Shown here one piece after another: positions 8,513 to 16,274 of a DNA stretch of 57,296 nt (position 1 is the stretch's first letter; the number at the start of each line of letters is the position of its first letter). Under the pieces are notes generated by a model that was not told the origin of the DNA, searched no databases, and worked only from the letters and a program-made list of their open reading frames with translations. Location: contig JAFXOW010000031.1 of assembly GCA_017528315.1 (NCBI GenBank), forward strand, positions 1 to 57,296, given 5' to 3'. This stretch comes from Bacilli bacterium (lineage in GTDB: Bacteria; Bacillota_I; Bacilli_A; RF39; UBA660). The position numbers and the translations under genes are program-made.

Positions 8513-9206
8513 TTCTATACACATCCTTAATTAAATCATTTATATTATTATAATAATTAATTTTTTTCCCATATCCACCTGCAATCAAACTAAACTTTAT
8601 TAAATCTGGTATTTCAATATTATTATCTATTAAAAAGTCAATATCTTTAAAAACATTACTAACTTTATCATATATTAATAAATTATTGTTTTCAAATATT
8701 ACTAATGAGGTACACATTTCATATAAAATATTTATATTATTATCTATTATTATAATTGTTTTTTCATATTTCTTTTTTAATTCTAAAAGTATTTTTTTAA
8801 TTAATTGTTTGTTTTTTCTATCTAAATTATTAAAAATATTATTAAATATTATTACATCGGGATTTGTTATTAATGAAGTTGCTAGTTCTAGCAAAATTTT
8901 TTCAGAATTTGATAAAGTTGGTATATCTTTTTCTAAATAATCACTTGATAAACCAACCATTTCTAAACATGATACTATTTTTTCGATATAGTTGTCTTTA
9001 TCTTTAGTAATATGTTTTGAAAGATAAAATTCATCACTTATAGTTTTGGTTAAAAAATCTTTATAATTTATATAACTAATTAAATACTTGTTATTGTTTA
9101 ATTCATCTTTAATACTTTCTTTATATAAAATATTATCTTTATCAATAACACCTGTTATTTCTTTATTATTAAATTCTATACTTACATCTTTTAAATTTAC
9201 TACCAT
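8502..9206 (-). CDS. Catalytically dead ABC ATPase-like protein, EcfA2 position
   Basis: 234 aa, with the ABC fold still recognisable from the D-loop region NNIFNNLD and helical domain. The Walker A P-loop is gone: GVIDKDNILYKES stands where GxxGxGKS/T belongs. The signature LSGGE is LSNSE (98-102). The Walker B Asp-Glu pair is Asn122-Asn123. The H-loop His is Asn156. It should neither bind nor hydrolyse ATP in the usual way. The frame is intact and overlaps the upstream ABC-like gene by 7 nt and the EcfT-like gene, so it appears maintained rather than decaying. Family knowledge: ecfA1-ecfA2-ecfT-truA is a common Bacilli order. Confidence 0.7.
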   Translation of the reverse strand: MVVNLKDVSIEFNNKEITGVIDKDNILYKESIKDELNNNKYLISYINYKDFLTKTISDEFYLSKHITKDKDNYIEKIVSCLEMVGLSSDYLEKDIPTLSNSEKILLELATSLITNPDVIIFNNIFNNLDRKNKQLIKKILLELKKKYEKTIIIIDNNINILYEMCTSLVIFENNNLLIYDKVSNVFKDIDFLIDNNIEIPDLIKFSLIAGGYGKKINYYNNINDLIKDVYRNAR

Positions 9207-10000
9207 AAACTACTCTCCAATTCTTCCATATTAAAATATATTTTATCTAATAAGTCATAAGACATAAGTTTTAAAGACAATTCAACAACAATTGGAATAC
9301 TTAAGCCTATTTTAGTTAAATAAGAGTCTTGCTTTAATATTTCTTCTACACTTCCTTCTTTTTCTATTTTAAAATCTTTCATAACTAATATTCTATCACT
9401 TTTATAAATAGTATTTAAATTACTAGTTATATTTAAAACTGTTAATCCATTTTCTGTTAAATTATAAAGTCTTTTTAACATAAATTCTCTAGTATCTTCA
9501 TCCATATTATTAAAGGCATCATCTAAAACTAATAGCTTCGGTTTATGAACTAAAGCTAATATAATTAATAATTTACTTTGATCACTTTGACTTAAACTAT
9601 CAATATTTTTATTTAATAAATCTTCTATTTCAAAAAATTCACTTATATTATTAATTAGTCTATTTATTTTATAATTACTATAACCTAAATTTTCTAATGG
9701 ATATTCTAATTCTTCGCGAACTTTTTTATATAAAAAAGGCTTTTTAATATCATTAGTTACTATTCCTATCTCTTCTATATATTCTAAAACATTTTCTTTA
9801 TTTAAAGAAATATCATTTAAAATAAACATATCATAAGTTGGAATAATTGCACATAAAAGTTTTGTTAACATAGTTTTTCCACTTTGATTAGGCGCTATTA
9901 TACTTACAAATTCTTGTTCTTCTATTCCTAAATTAAATTCTTTAAAAAAAATTTTATCATCTATATTATAATTTAAATTATTAACAGTAAATAATGGCAT
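9200..10000 (-). CDS. Degenerate ABC ATPase, EcfA1 position
   Basis: A 266-aa ABC-type ATPase. The Walker A region reads APNQSGKT (36-43), which keeps the GKT but loses both upstream glycines. The signature is LSQSDQ instead of LSGGQ. Walker B is LLVLDD, so the catalytic Glu is Asp161, and the switch His is Ser193 (ITSN for ITHD). It may still bind nucleotide weakly. The protein continues about 65 residues beyond the ATPase core, as EcfA proteins do. It is first in the tight four-gene unit ending with truA and is separated from the preceding gene by a terminator. Confidence 0.75.
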   Translation of the reverse strand: MPLFTVNNLNYNIDDKIFFKEFNLGIEEQEFVSIIAPNQSGKTMLTKLLCAIIPTYDMFILNDISLNKENVLEYIEEIGIVTNDIKKPFLYKKVREELEYPLENLGYSNYKINRLINNISEFFEIEDLLNKNIDSLSQSDQSKLLIILALVHKPKLLVLDDAFNNMDEDTREFMLKRLYNLTENGLTVLNITSNLNTIYKSDRILVMKDFKIEKEGSVEEILKQDSYLTKIGLSIPIVVELSLKLMSYDLLDKIYFNMEELESSLW

Positions 10001-10043
10001 TTCCTACACCTCTTCCTACTTTAATTATATAATAAAATATTTT

Positions 10044-10070
10044 AAAAAAAAGATTAATTGACATTAATCT
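10044..10070 (-). terminator. Terminator after the thioredoxin-like gene
   Basis: The stem AGATTAAT/ATTAATCT (10051-10058 and 10063-10070) has a 4-nt loop and is followed on the minus strand by TTTTTTTA. It overlaps the stop codon of the upstream gene and separates it from the ECF-like trio. Confidence 0.75.
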
Positions 10071-10612
10071 ACATAAGAAAATAAAATATTTTTTATAGAA
10101 TTATAATCAGTATAATTTTCTATTACTTTTCCATCACTTACTTTAATTAAAGTTGGAACAGAAAGTTTTAAACTAGCTAAATCACTGGTAATATTAGCAG
10201 TATCAGCACGACAAATATTATTTCTACTATTTCCTAAATCTATTTTATATATAGGAAGTTTATTGGTAGCATTATTATATTTTTCAATAATAGATTCATA
10301 TAGCATTGCATTATCTTCATTCATTTCATATGCTAAAACATAATATTCAGAATCTTCTCGATTTAAAAGACTTCCACATAAAATCTTTATTGATTGCACC
10401 TCAGCACTATAAGTAATAGAATTTTCTCTGGTAAATAAATTCCATTCTCCAGTTTTAATTTTGGTAAATACAAGCATTAATAAAACAAAACCTATAACAC
10501 AAACAGCGATAATAACAAATGATTTTACACTTATTCCATGATTAGATTCTCTATATTCTTTCATATCTTTCTTTTCTTTTGCTAATCTTTTTTGATATTC
10601 TTTCTTTTTCAT
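10064..10612 (-). CDS. Membrane-anchored thioredoxin-like protein without CxxC
   Basis: 182 aa. A basic N-terminus rich in Lys and Glu (residues 1-30) and one TM segment (about 33-53, FVIIAVCVIGFVLLMLVF) precede an extracytoplasmic domain. The end of that domain, with SVPTLIKVSDGKVIENYTDY, matches the cis-Pro and last strands of a thioredoxin fold. No CxxC is present, so it is probably not a redox enzyme. The reading frame extends to a GTG at 10624, but GAGG lies 6 bases before the ATG at 10612, which I take as the start. It follows sigH by 75 bp. I do not recognise the family. Confidence 0.55.
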   Translation of the reverse strand: MKKKEYQKRLAKEKKDMKEYRESNHGISVKSFVIIAVCVIGFVLLMLVFTKIKTGEWNLFTRENSITYSAEVQSIKILCGSLLNREDSEYYVLAYEMNEDNAMLYESIIEKYNNATNKLPIYKIDLGNSRNNICRADTANITSDLASLKLSVPTLIKVSDGKVIENYTDYNSIKNILFSYVD

Positions 10613-10687
10613 AATCAACCTCACGTTCTATATTTTATCATAAACATTCTTAATTTTAAATATTTTTACTCTTTTTAGACATATTAA

Positions 10688-11281
10688 TTATTCTAAACAC
10701 ATTTTATTTCTAGCATATTTAAATGCATTATAAATAGTCATCTTATCCATCTTCATTAAATCAGCTATTTCACTAGTTGTAAAACCTTCATTTTTCATTT
10801 CATAAACAACAGCTATTTCAAATGGTAAATTATTAATAAAGTTTTTATATTTTTCTTGTTTTTCTTCAAATATTAAATAATCAATAGGATCAAATATATT
10901 TTTATCTTCAATTAGATCTAGTAATGTTACATCAGTTCCTGGAATTACTTGATCAATTGATAAGGATTTATTTAAAATCATTTGTTTATCAGTTTGCTGA
11001 GCTCTTAAAGAAGTTCTAATATTATTCTCAATACAATTAATTGCAAAGGTATAAAACAGGGTATTTCTATTATCTTTATAATATTTAATAGCATTTATTA
11101 AAGATATATTAGATATTTGAACTAAATCTTCTAATTCATATCCTACTTTTTTACCTATTTTTTCATATTTATAACATATTTTATTAATAATGGGTTTATA
11201 TCTTTCAAGCATTAATTCTAAACTATCATCACTGTCATTTATCATATATAAAACTTCACTGTCATTTATTTCTTTATACAT
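10688..11281 (-). CDS. sigH: Sigma-70 family RNA polymerase sigma factor, SigH (Spo0H) type
   Basis: 197 aa with region 2 (GYELEDLVQISNISLINAIKYY..., then TFAINCIENNIR) and a region 4 helix-turn-helix (GFTTSEIADLMKMDKMTIYNAFKYARNKM). Region 3 is abbreviated. SigH directs early stationary-phase and sporulation genes in Bacillota. The context is decisive: it lies after cysS-mrnC-rlmB, the order in which sigH occurs in Bacillus. The yacP gene normally between rlmB and sigH is absent here. The presence of spo0A elsewhere in the window fits. It could instead be a general alternative sigma factor. Confidence 0.8.
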   Translation of the reverse strand: MYKEINDSEVLYMINDSDDSLELMLERYKPIINKICYKYEKIGKKVGYELEDLVQISNISLINAIKYYKDNRNTLFYTFAINCIENNIRTSLRAQQTDKQMILNKSLSIDQVIPGTDVTLLDLIEDKNIFDPIDYLIFEEKQEKYKNFINNLPFEIAVVYEMKNEGFTTSEIADLMKMDKMTIYNAFKYARNKMCLE

Positions 11282-11287
11282 AATTCC

Positions 11288-11986
11288 CTACTTTCTAATT
11301 AGTTCATATATCATAATACCTGCTGCAACTGAGGCATTTAGACTATTTATTTTTCCATTCATAGGGATTTTAACTATATAATCACATGATTCTCTAACTA
11401 GTCTAGAAATTCCAAAGCCTTCACTACCTATAATTAACACTGACTTGTCAGGATATTTGACACTTTGATAATTCTCACCATCCATATCGGTTCCTATTAT
11501 CCAAAATCCCTTCTTTTTAAGTGTTTTAATGGTCTGATTAAGGTTAGTAACTTGACAAATATTTACATTAAATAAGGATCCAACACTGGTTTTCATAACC
11601 GTTTCATTGACACTGACCGTTCTATTTTTAGGAATAATAATACCATTAACTCCACTAGCCTCAACGGTTCTAATAATAGCTCCCAAATTATGAGGATCTT
11701 CTAAATGATCAAGAATAATTAATTTAGAAGGATTAGTTCTAAGTAATTCATCAAGTGATAGATAATTAAAATCACTAGTAATCATTATTATACCTTGATG
11801 ATTATTTTTTGCAAGTCTATCCAATTCAAACTTTTCTTTAAATTCTAAAGGCAAATTCATTTTTTCAACTAAAGACAAAATATCTTTTTCATTAAAGTTT
11901 TTAGTACAAATTACCTTTTTTATTATATTTTTTTCTTTAAAATTTTTTAAAATTTCTTTAACATTATTTCTTCCACTTACTATCAT
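11288..11986 (-). CDS. rlmB: 23S rRNA (guanosine-2'-O-)-methyltransferase, TrmH/RlmB family
   Basis: SPOUT-class SAM methyltransferase of 232 aa. An N-terminal L30e-like substrate domain precedes the three SPOUT motifs: DPHNLGAIIRTVEASG, IGSEGFGISRLVRESCD and IPMNGKINSLNASVAAGI. It methylates G2251 in the peptidyl-transferase region of 23S rRNA. It lies 6 bp upstream of sigH and 15 bp after mrnC. I see no clear Shine-Dalgarno sequence before its ATG, so translation may be coupled to mrnC. Confidence 0.93.
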   Translation of the reverse strand: MIVSGRNNVKEILKNFKEKNIIKKVICTKNFNEKDILSLVEKMNLPLEFKEKFELDRLAKNNHQGIIMITSDFNYLSLDELLRTNPSKLIILDHLEDPHNLGAIIRTVEASGVNGIIIPKNRTVSVNETVMKTSVGSLFNVNICQVTNLNQTIKTLKKKGFWIIGTDMDGENYQSVKYPDKSVLIIGSEGFGISRLVRESCDYIVKIPMNGKINSLNASVAAGIMIYELIRK

Positions 11987-12001
11987 ATTTTAAAAAAAGA
12001 A

Positions 12002-12376
12002 TTAATTTTTTAATATTTTATTCATTAATTCTTCTATCCTTTCTATATTATTTTCCAGTTTTAAATATCCGATTAAGGCTTCAAGTGATGTTGCTTCTTT
12101 ATAAGTTATTATGTCAGTATTTTTAGGATGGGAATTGGTTTTAGTATTTCTGGCTCTTTTTATTATTTCAATTTCTTTATTACTAAAGAAATTTTCATTA
12201 ATTAATTCTTTAAGGATTCTAGCTTGACTTTTAGCACTAACATATTCTAAAGATTTTTCTTGTAAATCTTTAACATGATTTATTCCTTTTTTAATTAAAT
12301 ATAATCTAACATAGTTTTCATAAACAGAATCTCCAAGATAGGCTAAAACTATACTATTTATTTCTATTGTTTTCAT
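12002..12376 (-). CDS. mrnC: Mini-ribonuclease 3
   Basis: 124 aa, an RNase III catalytic domain without the dsRNA-binding domain. The signature LAYLGDSVYENYVRLYL (about residues 11-27) carries the catalytic acidic residues, and the second helix TYKEATSLEALIGYL holds the paired Glu residues. It matures 23S rRNA ends in Bacillota. It overlaps the stop of the upstream peptidase gene by 1 nt (TAATG), and the order cysS-mrnC-rlmB is the Bacillus one. Confidence 0.93.
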   Translation of the reverse strand: MKTIEINSIVLAYLGDSVYENYVRLYLIKKGINHVKDLQEKSLEYVSAKSQARILKELINENFFSNKEIEIIKRARNTKTNSHPKNTDIITYKEATSLEALIGYLKLENNIERIEELMNKILKN

Positions 12377-13077
12377 TATCTTCTTCTATTTCTATTACTT
12401 GCAATTAAGACTAATCTTAAAACAGAAAGTAATGTTGATAAAACACTTGCAACATATGTTAAAGCAGCAGCATTTAACATTTTTTTGCTACCAGTTTGTT
12501 CACTTTTTTCAACTAATGCTTCTAAAGCTAAAAATTTAGCTGCACGATTAGAAGCATTTATTTCAACTGGTAAAGTAATAATTTGAAATAATAAAATTAC
12601 CATTTCAAGAGCTATACCTATCCAAATTAAATTAGTAATACCAGCAACTAAACCAATAACTACTGCTATATAACCAATTTTGGATGAAATATTAGCAAAA
12701 GGTACCATAGCACTTCTAAATCTTAAAAAGAAATATCCTTCCTTATCTTGAACAGCATGTCCACATTCATGAGCTGCTATACTAGATGAAGCAATACTTT
12801 TTCCATGATATACATCAGTTGATAGTCTTACTACCTTACGACTAGGATCATAATGATCACTTAATTCTCCTTCAGTTTCCACTATATCAATATTATTTAA
12901 CCCGTTACTATTTAATATTCTTCTTGCAACCTCATATCCATCAAGTCCTGATTTTGTATTTATTTTTTTATATTTACTATAAGAACTTTTAATATATAAT
13001 TGAGCAATTAAAGTTATTAAAAATCCTATAATTACTAATACATAAGTATAATCAAATCCATATCCATAATAATTCAT
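12376..13077 (-). CDS. Neutral zinc metallopeptidase, YugP-like
   Basis: 233-aa membrane protein of the Zn_peptidase_2 family. An N-terminal TM (residues 12-30) is followed by a cytoplasmic domain with SIAAHECGHAVQD, the HExxH-like HECGH zinc site (about residues 103-107), and by at least three C-terminal TM segments. The substrate is unknown. It is translationally coupled to mrnC (overlapping TAATG) and preceded by AGGAGG. Confidence 0.87.
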   Translation of the reverse strand: MNYYGYGFDYTYVLVIIGFLITLIAQLYIKSSYSKYKKINTKSGLDGYEVARRILNSNGLNNIDIVETEGELSDHYDPSRKVVRLSTDVYHGKSIASSSIAAHECGHAVQDKEGYFFLRFRSAMVPFANISSKIGYIAVVIGLVAGITNLIWIGIALEMVILLFQIITLPVEINASNRAAKFLALEALVEKSEQTGSKKMLNAAALTYVASVLSTLLSVLRLVLIASNRNRRR

Positions 13078-13089
13078 ATTTTCCTCCTA

Positions 13090-13287
13090 TTATTTTTTAA
13101 ATATACTTTTTATCTTTTCTTTTATACTTTCTTTATTTTTAATTTTGTTTCTTAATTTAGATACTTTTAAAATCAATTCTTCTTGCTTATCTAATTCTAA
13201 TCTACAAAACTCTTCAATAGTCATACCATAAAAATCTATAAAACTTCTTTCCACTATCTCTCTTGTTTGATTATCTATTTCTGACAT
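13090..13287 (-). CDS. Small unknown protein (65 aa)
   Basis: A charged, probably all-helical protein ending in a strongly basic Lys-rich tail (KNKESIKEKIKSIFKK). It has a good ribosome binding site (GAAAGGATATAATT before ATG) and lies 4 bp after cysS and 12 bp before the YugP-like gene, so it is clearly in the operon. I do not recognise a family. Confidence 0.7.
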   Translation of the reverse strand: MSEIDNQTREIVERSFIDFYGMTIEEFCRLELDKQEELILKVSKLRNKIKNKESIKEKIKSIFKK

Positions 13288-13291
13288 ATAA

Positions 13292-14677
13292 TTATATCCT
13301 TTCTATTTTTACTCCATCTCTAGTATCAATTATTTTATATCCACGTTTCTCTACTTCATTTCGAATTCTATCTGCTTCAAGAAATTTTTTTTCTTTCTTA
13401 TAATTGTTTCTTTCTTCAACTAATTCTTTAATTTCCTTAGGTATTTCTATATCTTCTATTTTTAATAAATCAAGTGATAAGACTTTATCAAATTTTTCTA
13501 TTAATTTAACTTTTGTATAATCATTTATATCACTTTTTAAAACATCATATAAGATTGTAATTGCCATAGAGGTGTTTAGATTATTTCCAATTGACTCTTT
13601 AAATCTATTATCAAACTCTCTAAATCTTTCTTCATCTATTAAATCTTCATTTTTATTTAATAAACTTATTTTATTCTTTAATTTTTTATATTCAATTTCT
13701 GACGCATCAAGTGCCTTATATGAAAATTCTAAGGGTTTCTGATAATGGCTATTTAAAACCATATATCTATAGCTTAAAGGATTATATCCTTTTTCTTTTA
13801 AAAGCGATAGTTTTAAAAATTCTCCATTACTTTTACTCATTTTACCATTTGTGGTAATTAAGTGTTCAACATGAAACCAATAATTACACCATTTATGACC
13901 TAAGTAAGATTCACTTTGAGCAATTTCATTAGTATGATGTGGAAAAATATTATCAACACCACCACAATGAATATCTAAATATTCTCCTAAATATTTCATA
14001 GATATACCAGAACATTCAATATGCCATCCTGGATATCCTACTCCCCAAGGAGATTCCCATTTTAATTCCTGATCTTCAAACTTAGATTTAGTAAACCATA
14101 AGACAAAATCGGTTTTATTCTTTTTATTTAAATCTTCTGAAACCGAATCTCTTACTCCAACCATTAAATCTTCTTCATTATGATTGGTTAATACATAATA
14201 ATCTTTTAATTTAGATGTATCAAAATAAACATTACCATCTGCAATATAAGCAAAGCCTTCAAGAAGTAATTTACTAATTATTTTAATATATTCATCTATT
14301 TCAGTTGTTGCTGGTACAACAGTTTCAGGCTTTTTGATATTTAAATCATCACAATCTTGAAAAAAACAATCTGTATAAAACTTAGCTATGTCTAAAACCG
14401 ATTTATTTTCCCGTTTTGCTCCTTTTAACATCTTATCTTCCCCAGTATCAGCATCACTTGTTAAATGTCCAACATCTGTGATATTCATAACTCGATTAAC
14501 TTGATAACCAAGATACACAAGTGTCTTTTCTAAAACATCTTCTTCTATATATGTTCTTAAGTTTCCAATATGAGCAAAATGATAAACTGTTGGTCCACAT
14601 GTATATAAGTTAACTATTTTCTCTTTATTAGGAATAAATTCTTCTATTTTTCTCGTTAAAGTATTATAAAATCTCAT
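13292..14677 (-). CDS. cysS: Cysteinyl-tRNA synthetase
   Basis: 461 aa class Ia synthetase. Cys27 is in YTCGPTVYH and the HIGH motif is HIGN (36-39). The zinc-ligand region is WHIECSGIS...HCGGVDNIFPHH, and KMSKS occurs in NGKMSKSNGEFL. The C-terminus is a helical anticodon domain. The start was moved from the GTG at 14683 to the ATG at 14677, which lies 5 bases after GGGAGG. It leads the operon that runs through mrnC, rlmB and sigH. Confidence 0.96.
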   Translation of the reverse strand: MRFYNTLTRKIEEFIPNKEKIVNLYTCGPTVYHFAHIGNLRTYIEEDVLEKTLVYLGYQVNRVMNITDVGHLTSDADTGEDKMLKGAKRENKSVLDIAKFYTDCFFQDCDDLNIKKPETVVPATTEIDEYIKIISKLLLEGFAYIADGNVYFDTSKLKDYYVLTNHNEEDLMVGVRDSVSEDLNKKNKTDFVLWFTKSKFEDQELKWESPWGVGYPGWHIECSGISMKYLGEYLDIHCGGVDNIFPHHTNEIAQSESYLGHKWCNYWFHVEHLITTNGKMSKSNGEFLKLSLLKEKGYNPLSYRYMVLNSHYQKPLEFSYKALDASEIEYKKLKNKISLLNKNEDLIDEERFREFDNRFKESIGNNLNTSMAITILYDVLKSDINDYTKVKLIEKFDKVLSLDLLKIEDIEIPKEIKELVEERNNYKKEKKFLEADRIRNEVEKRGYKIIDTRDGVKIERI

Positions 14678-14703
14678 AAACACCCTCCCGTCTTTATATC
14701 AAT

Positions 14704-14744
14704 ATTATATACTTAAATAAAAGAAATGACAAGATATCTTATCA
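14704..14744 (-). promoter_or_regulatory. cysS promoter with overlapping imperfect palindrome
   Basis: Minus-strand TTGTCA (14732-14727), a 17-bp spacer and TATAAT (14709-14704). An 18-bp palindrome with one mismatched pair (14727-14744, core AAGATATCTT) covers the -35. It could be an operator, or a weak hairpin after the upstream gene, whose stop is at 14754. Confidence 0.65.
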
Positions 14745-14753
14745 CTTCATATT

Positions 14754-16220
14754 TTATTTAATTGACTTATGATTTTCTATAATATCATCATTATTTTTAC
14801 TATATTCAGTTATTTCTTCGAGCATTTTATACTCTAGTGCTAGTTCTATGCAATGATTTATAACCTCATCTCTATCAAAAGCATAACGAGTTGCATCCAT
14901 CATCTCATATCCATTTGGTAATATTATACTTCTATAGCCTAATACATCATTTTGAATAATTCTCCATCTTTGACTTGGATCGATATATGTCATCCTATTA
15001 TGACTTCTATTACTAAGTAATGTAAAATTAAGATTATTAATTGGATCAATAGTGGTTTGAGTTCCACTCCATCCAGCTGCTGCAAAACTTTTCCCACTTA
15101 AAAAGTGTCTCACTTCGCTACTTGCTAAAATTGGATTTTTAGAATAAACAAGCATACCAAAGTATTGAGCATAATTTTTGGTACCATCTGGCTTAATAAA
15201 TGCATAGCCTCGTCTATTTTTAGCCATTTCATCTCGAATTTCTAAATTTAGAATTTTATTTTCTATCAAGGCTCTTGCAAGTTTAGTCATATCACTTACT
15301 GTTGAAAATAAGCCTGCATGACCCGATAAATTTCCCTCGGGTTGCCCTAAAATTCTTGCTTTATCATCAGTTGCAATTCCTTTAAGGGCTTTGGTTCTAA
15401 TAATAAGATTTCCGTGTTTATCATATCTTCCATCATAATTACCATTAGATACTCTATCTATTTTTTCCTTAGGAATATTTACTAAAGTATCATTCATATT
15501 AATTTTATCTAGTACTTCTTGTTTTAAAAAATCATAATATTTCATTCCTGTAATATTCTCTATTACATATTTCAAAGCCATAGGTGCTATATCATTATAT
15601 ATACCAGTTCCGTTAGATTCTCGTCTTGTAGCTTGAAATAAGATATGCTCGGCTTCGTTTCTATCTTCAGTACTATCAATTTTTTCAGGTGTTTCTAGAG
15701 GTTCAAAGGTTAATAAATCCAAAATAGTTACTCCATTTAAATATTTAAATTCTGGAACATACTTAACTAATTCATCATCTAATTTTAAGAGATTATCTTG
15801 AACTAATTTTAAAATACAAATAGAAGTATACATCTTAGTAGTAGATGCTAAATCAAAAATAGCATCTTCACTCATTATTTCCTTCTTGAGTACTAATGTA
15901 CCATTTTCCATTATTACTTCTTGCTTATTACCAATAGTAATTGTTTCCTGATAATTTTTAGTACCATAACTAATTACAGCTCCCGGAGCATTTTTTAAAT
16001 CTAAAAAGAAATCTCTAATCATATATTCTAAATTAGATTGTTCATATAATTTATTTCTTAATTCTTCTATACTAGCATCTTTATTATCTCTTAATACTAA
16101 TAAAACATTTTGTAATAACCTTAAGTATTTTTCTTTGGAATATAAATTCTTTTGAGTTTTATCAGCTCCAATATTTTGATTTTGATATAAAGTATCTATG
16201 TAACTATCTAAATCTTTCAT
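14754..16220 (-). CDS. Beta-lactamase-family (class C-like) serine hydrolase
   Basis: 488 aa. The SxxK nucleophile motif is S126-T-T-K129 in FDLASTTKMY. A Tyr motif YND occurs in GTGIYNDIAP, and GHAGLFSTVSDMTKLARAL is typical of the penicillin-binding-protein-like serine hydrolase family. Residues 1-75 form an extra helical N-terminal region. No signal peptide is apparent, so the protein is probably cytoplasmic. Members include esterases and D-amino peptidases; resistance to beta-lactams should not be assumed. It has its own ribosome binding site, and cysS follows with a separate promoter. Confidence 0.85.
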   Translation of the reverse strand: MKDLDSYIDTLYQNQNIGADKTQKNLYSKEKYLRLLQNVLLVLRDNKDASIEELRNKLYEQSNLEYMIRDFFLDLKNAPGAVISYGTKNYQETITIGNKQEVIMENGTLVLKKEIMSEDAIFDLASTTKMYTSICILKLVQDNLLKLDDELVKYVPEFKYLNGVTILDLLTFEPLETPEKIDSTEDRNEAEHILFQATRRESNGTGIYNDIAPMALKYVIENITGMKYYDFLKQEVLDKINMNDTLVNIPKEKIDRVSNGNYDGRYDKHGNLIIRTKALKGIATDDKARILGQPEGNLSGHAGLFSTVSDMTKLARALIENKILNLEIRDEMAKNRRGYAFIKPDGTKNYAQYFGMLVYSKNPILASSEVRHFLSGKSFAAAGWSGTQTTIDPINNLNFTLLSNRSHNRMTYIDPSQRWRIIQNDVLGYRSIILPNGYEMMDATRYAFDRDEVINHCIELALEYKMLEEITEYSKNNDDIIENHKSIK

Positions 16221-16274
16221 ATTCTTTTCCTTCTTCCAATTATATATTACTATTTTTTAATGATATCGTAAATA

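Noticed and set aside
14754-16220. Calling the serine hydrolase a beta-lactam resistance gene
   Set aside because: It has SxxK and a Tyr motif but no signal peptide and no specific beta-lactamase features. The family is mostly esterases and peptidases.
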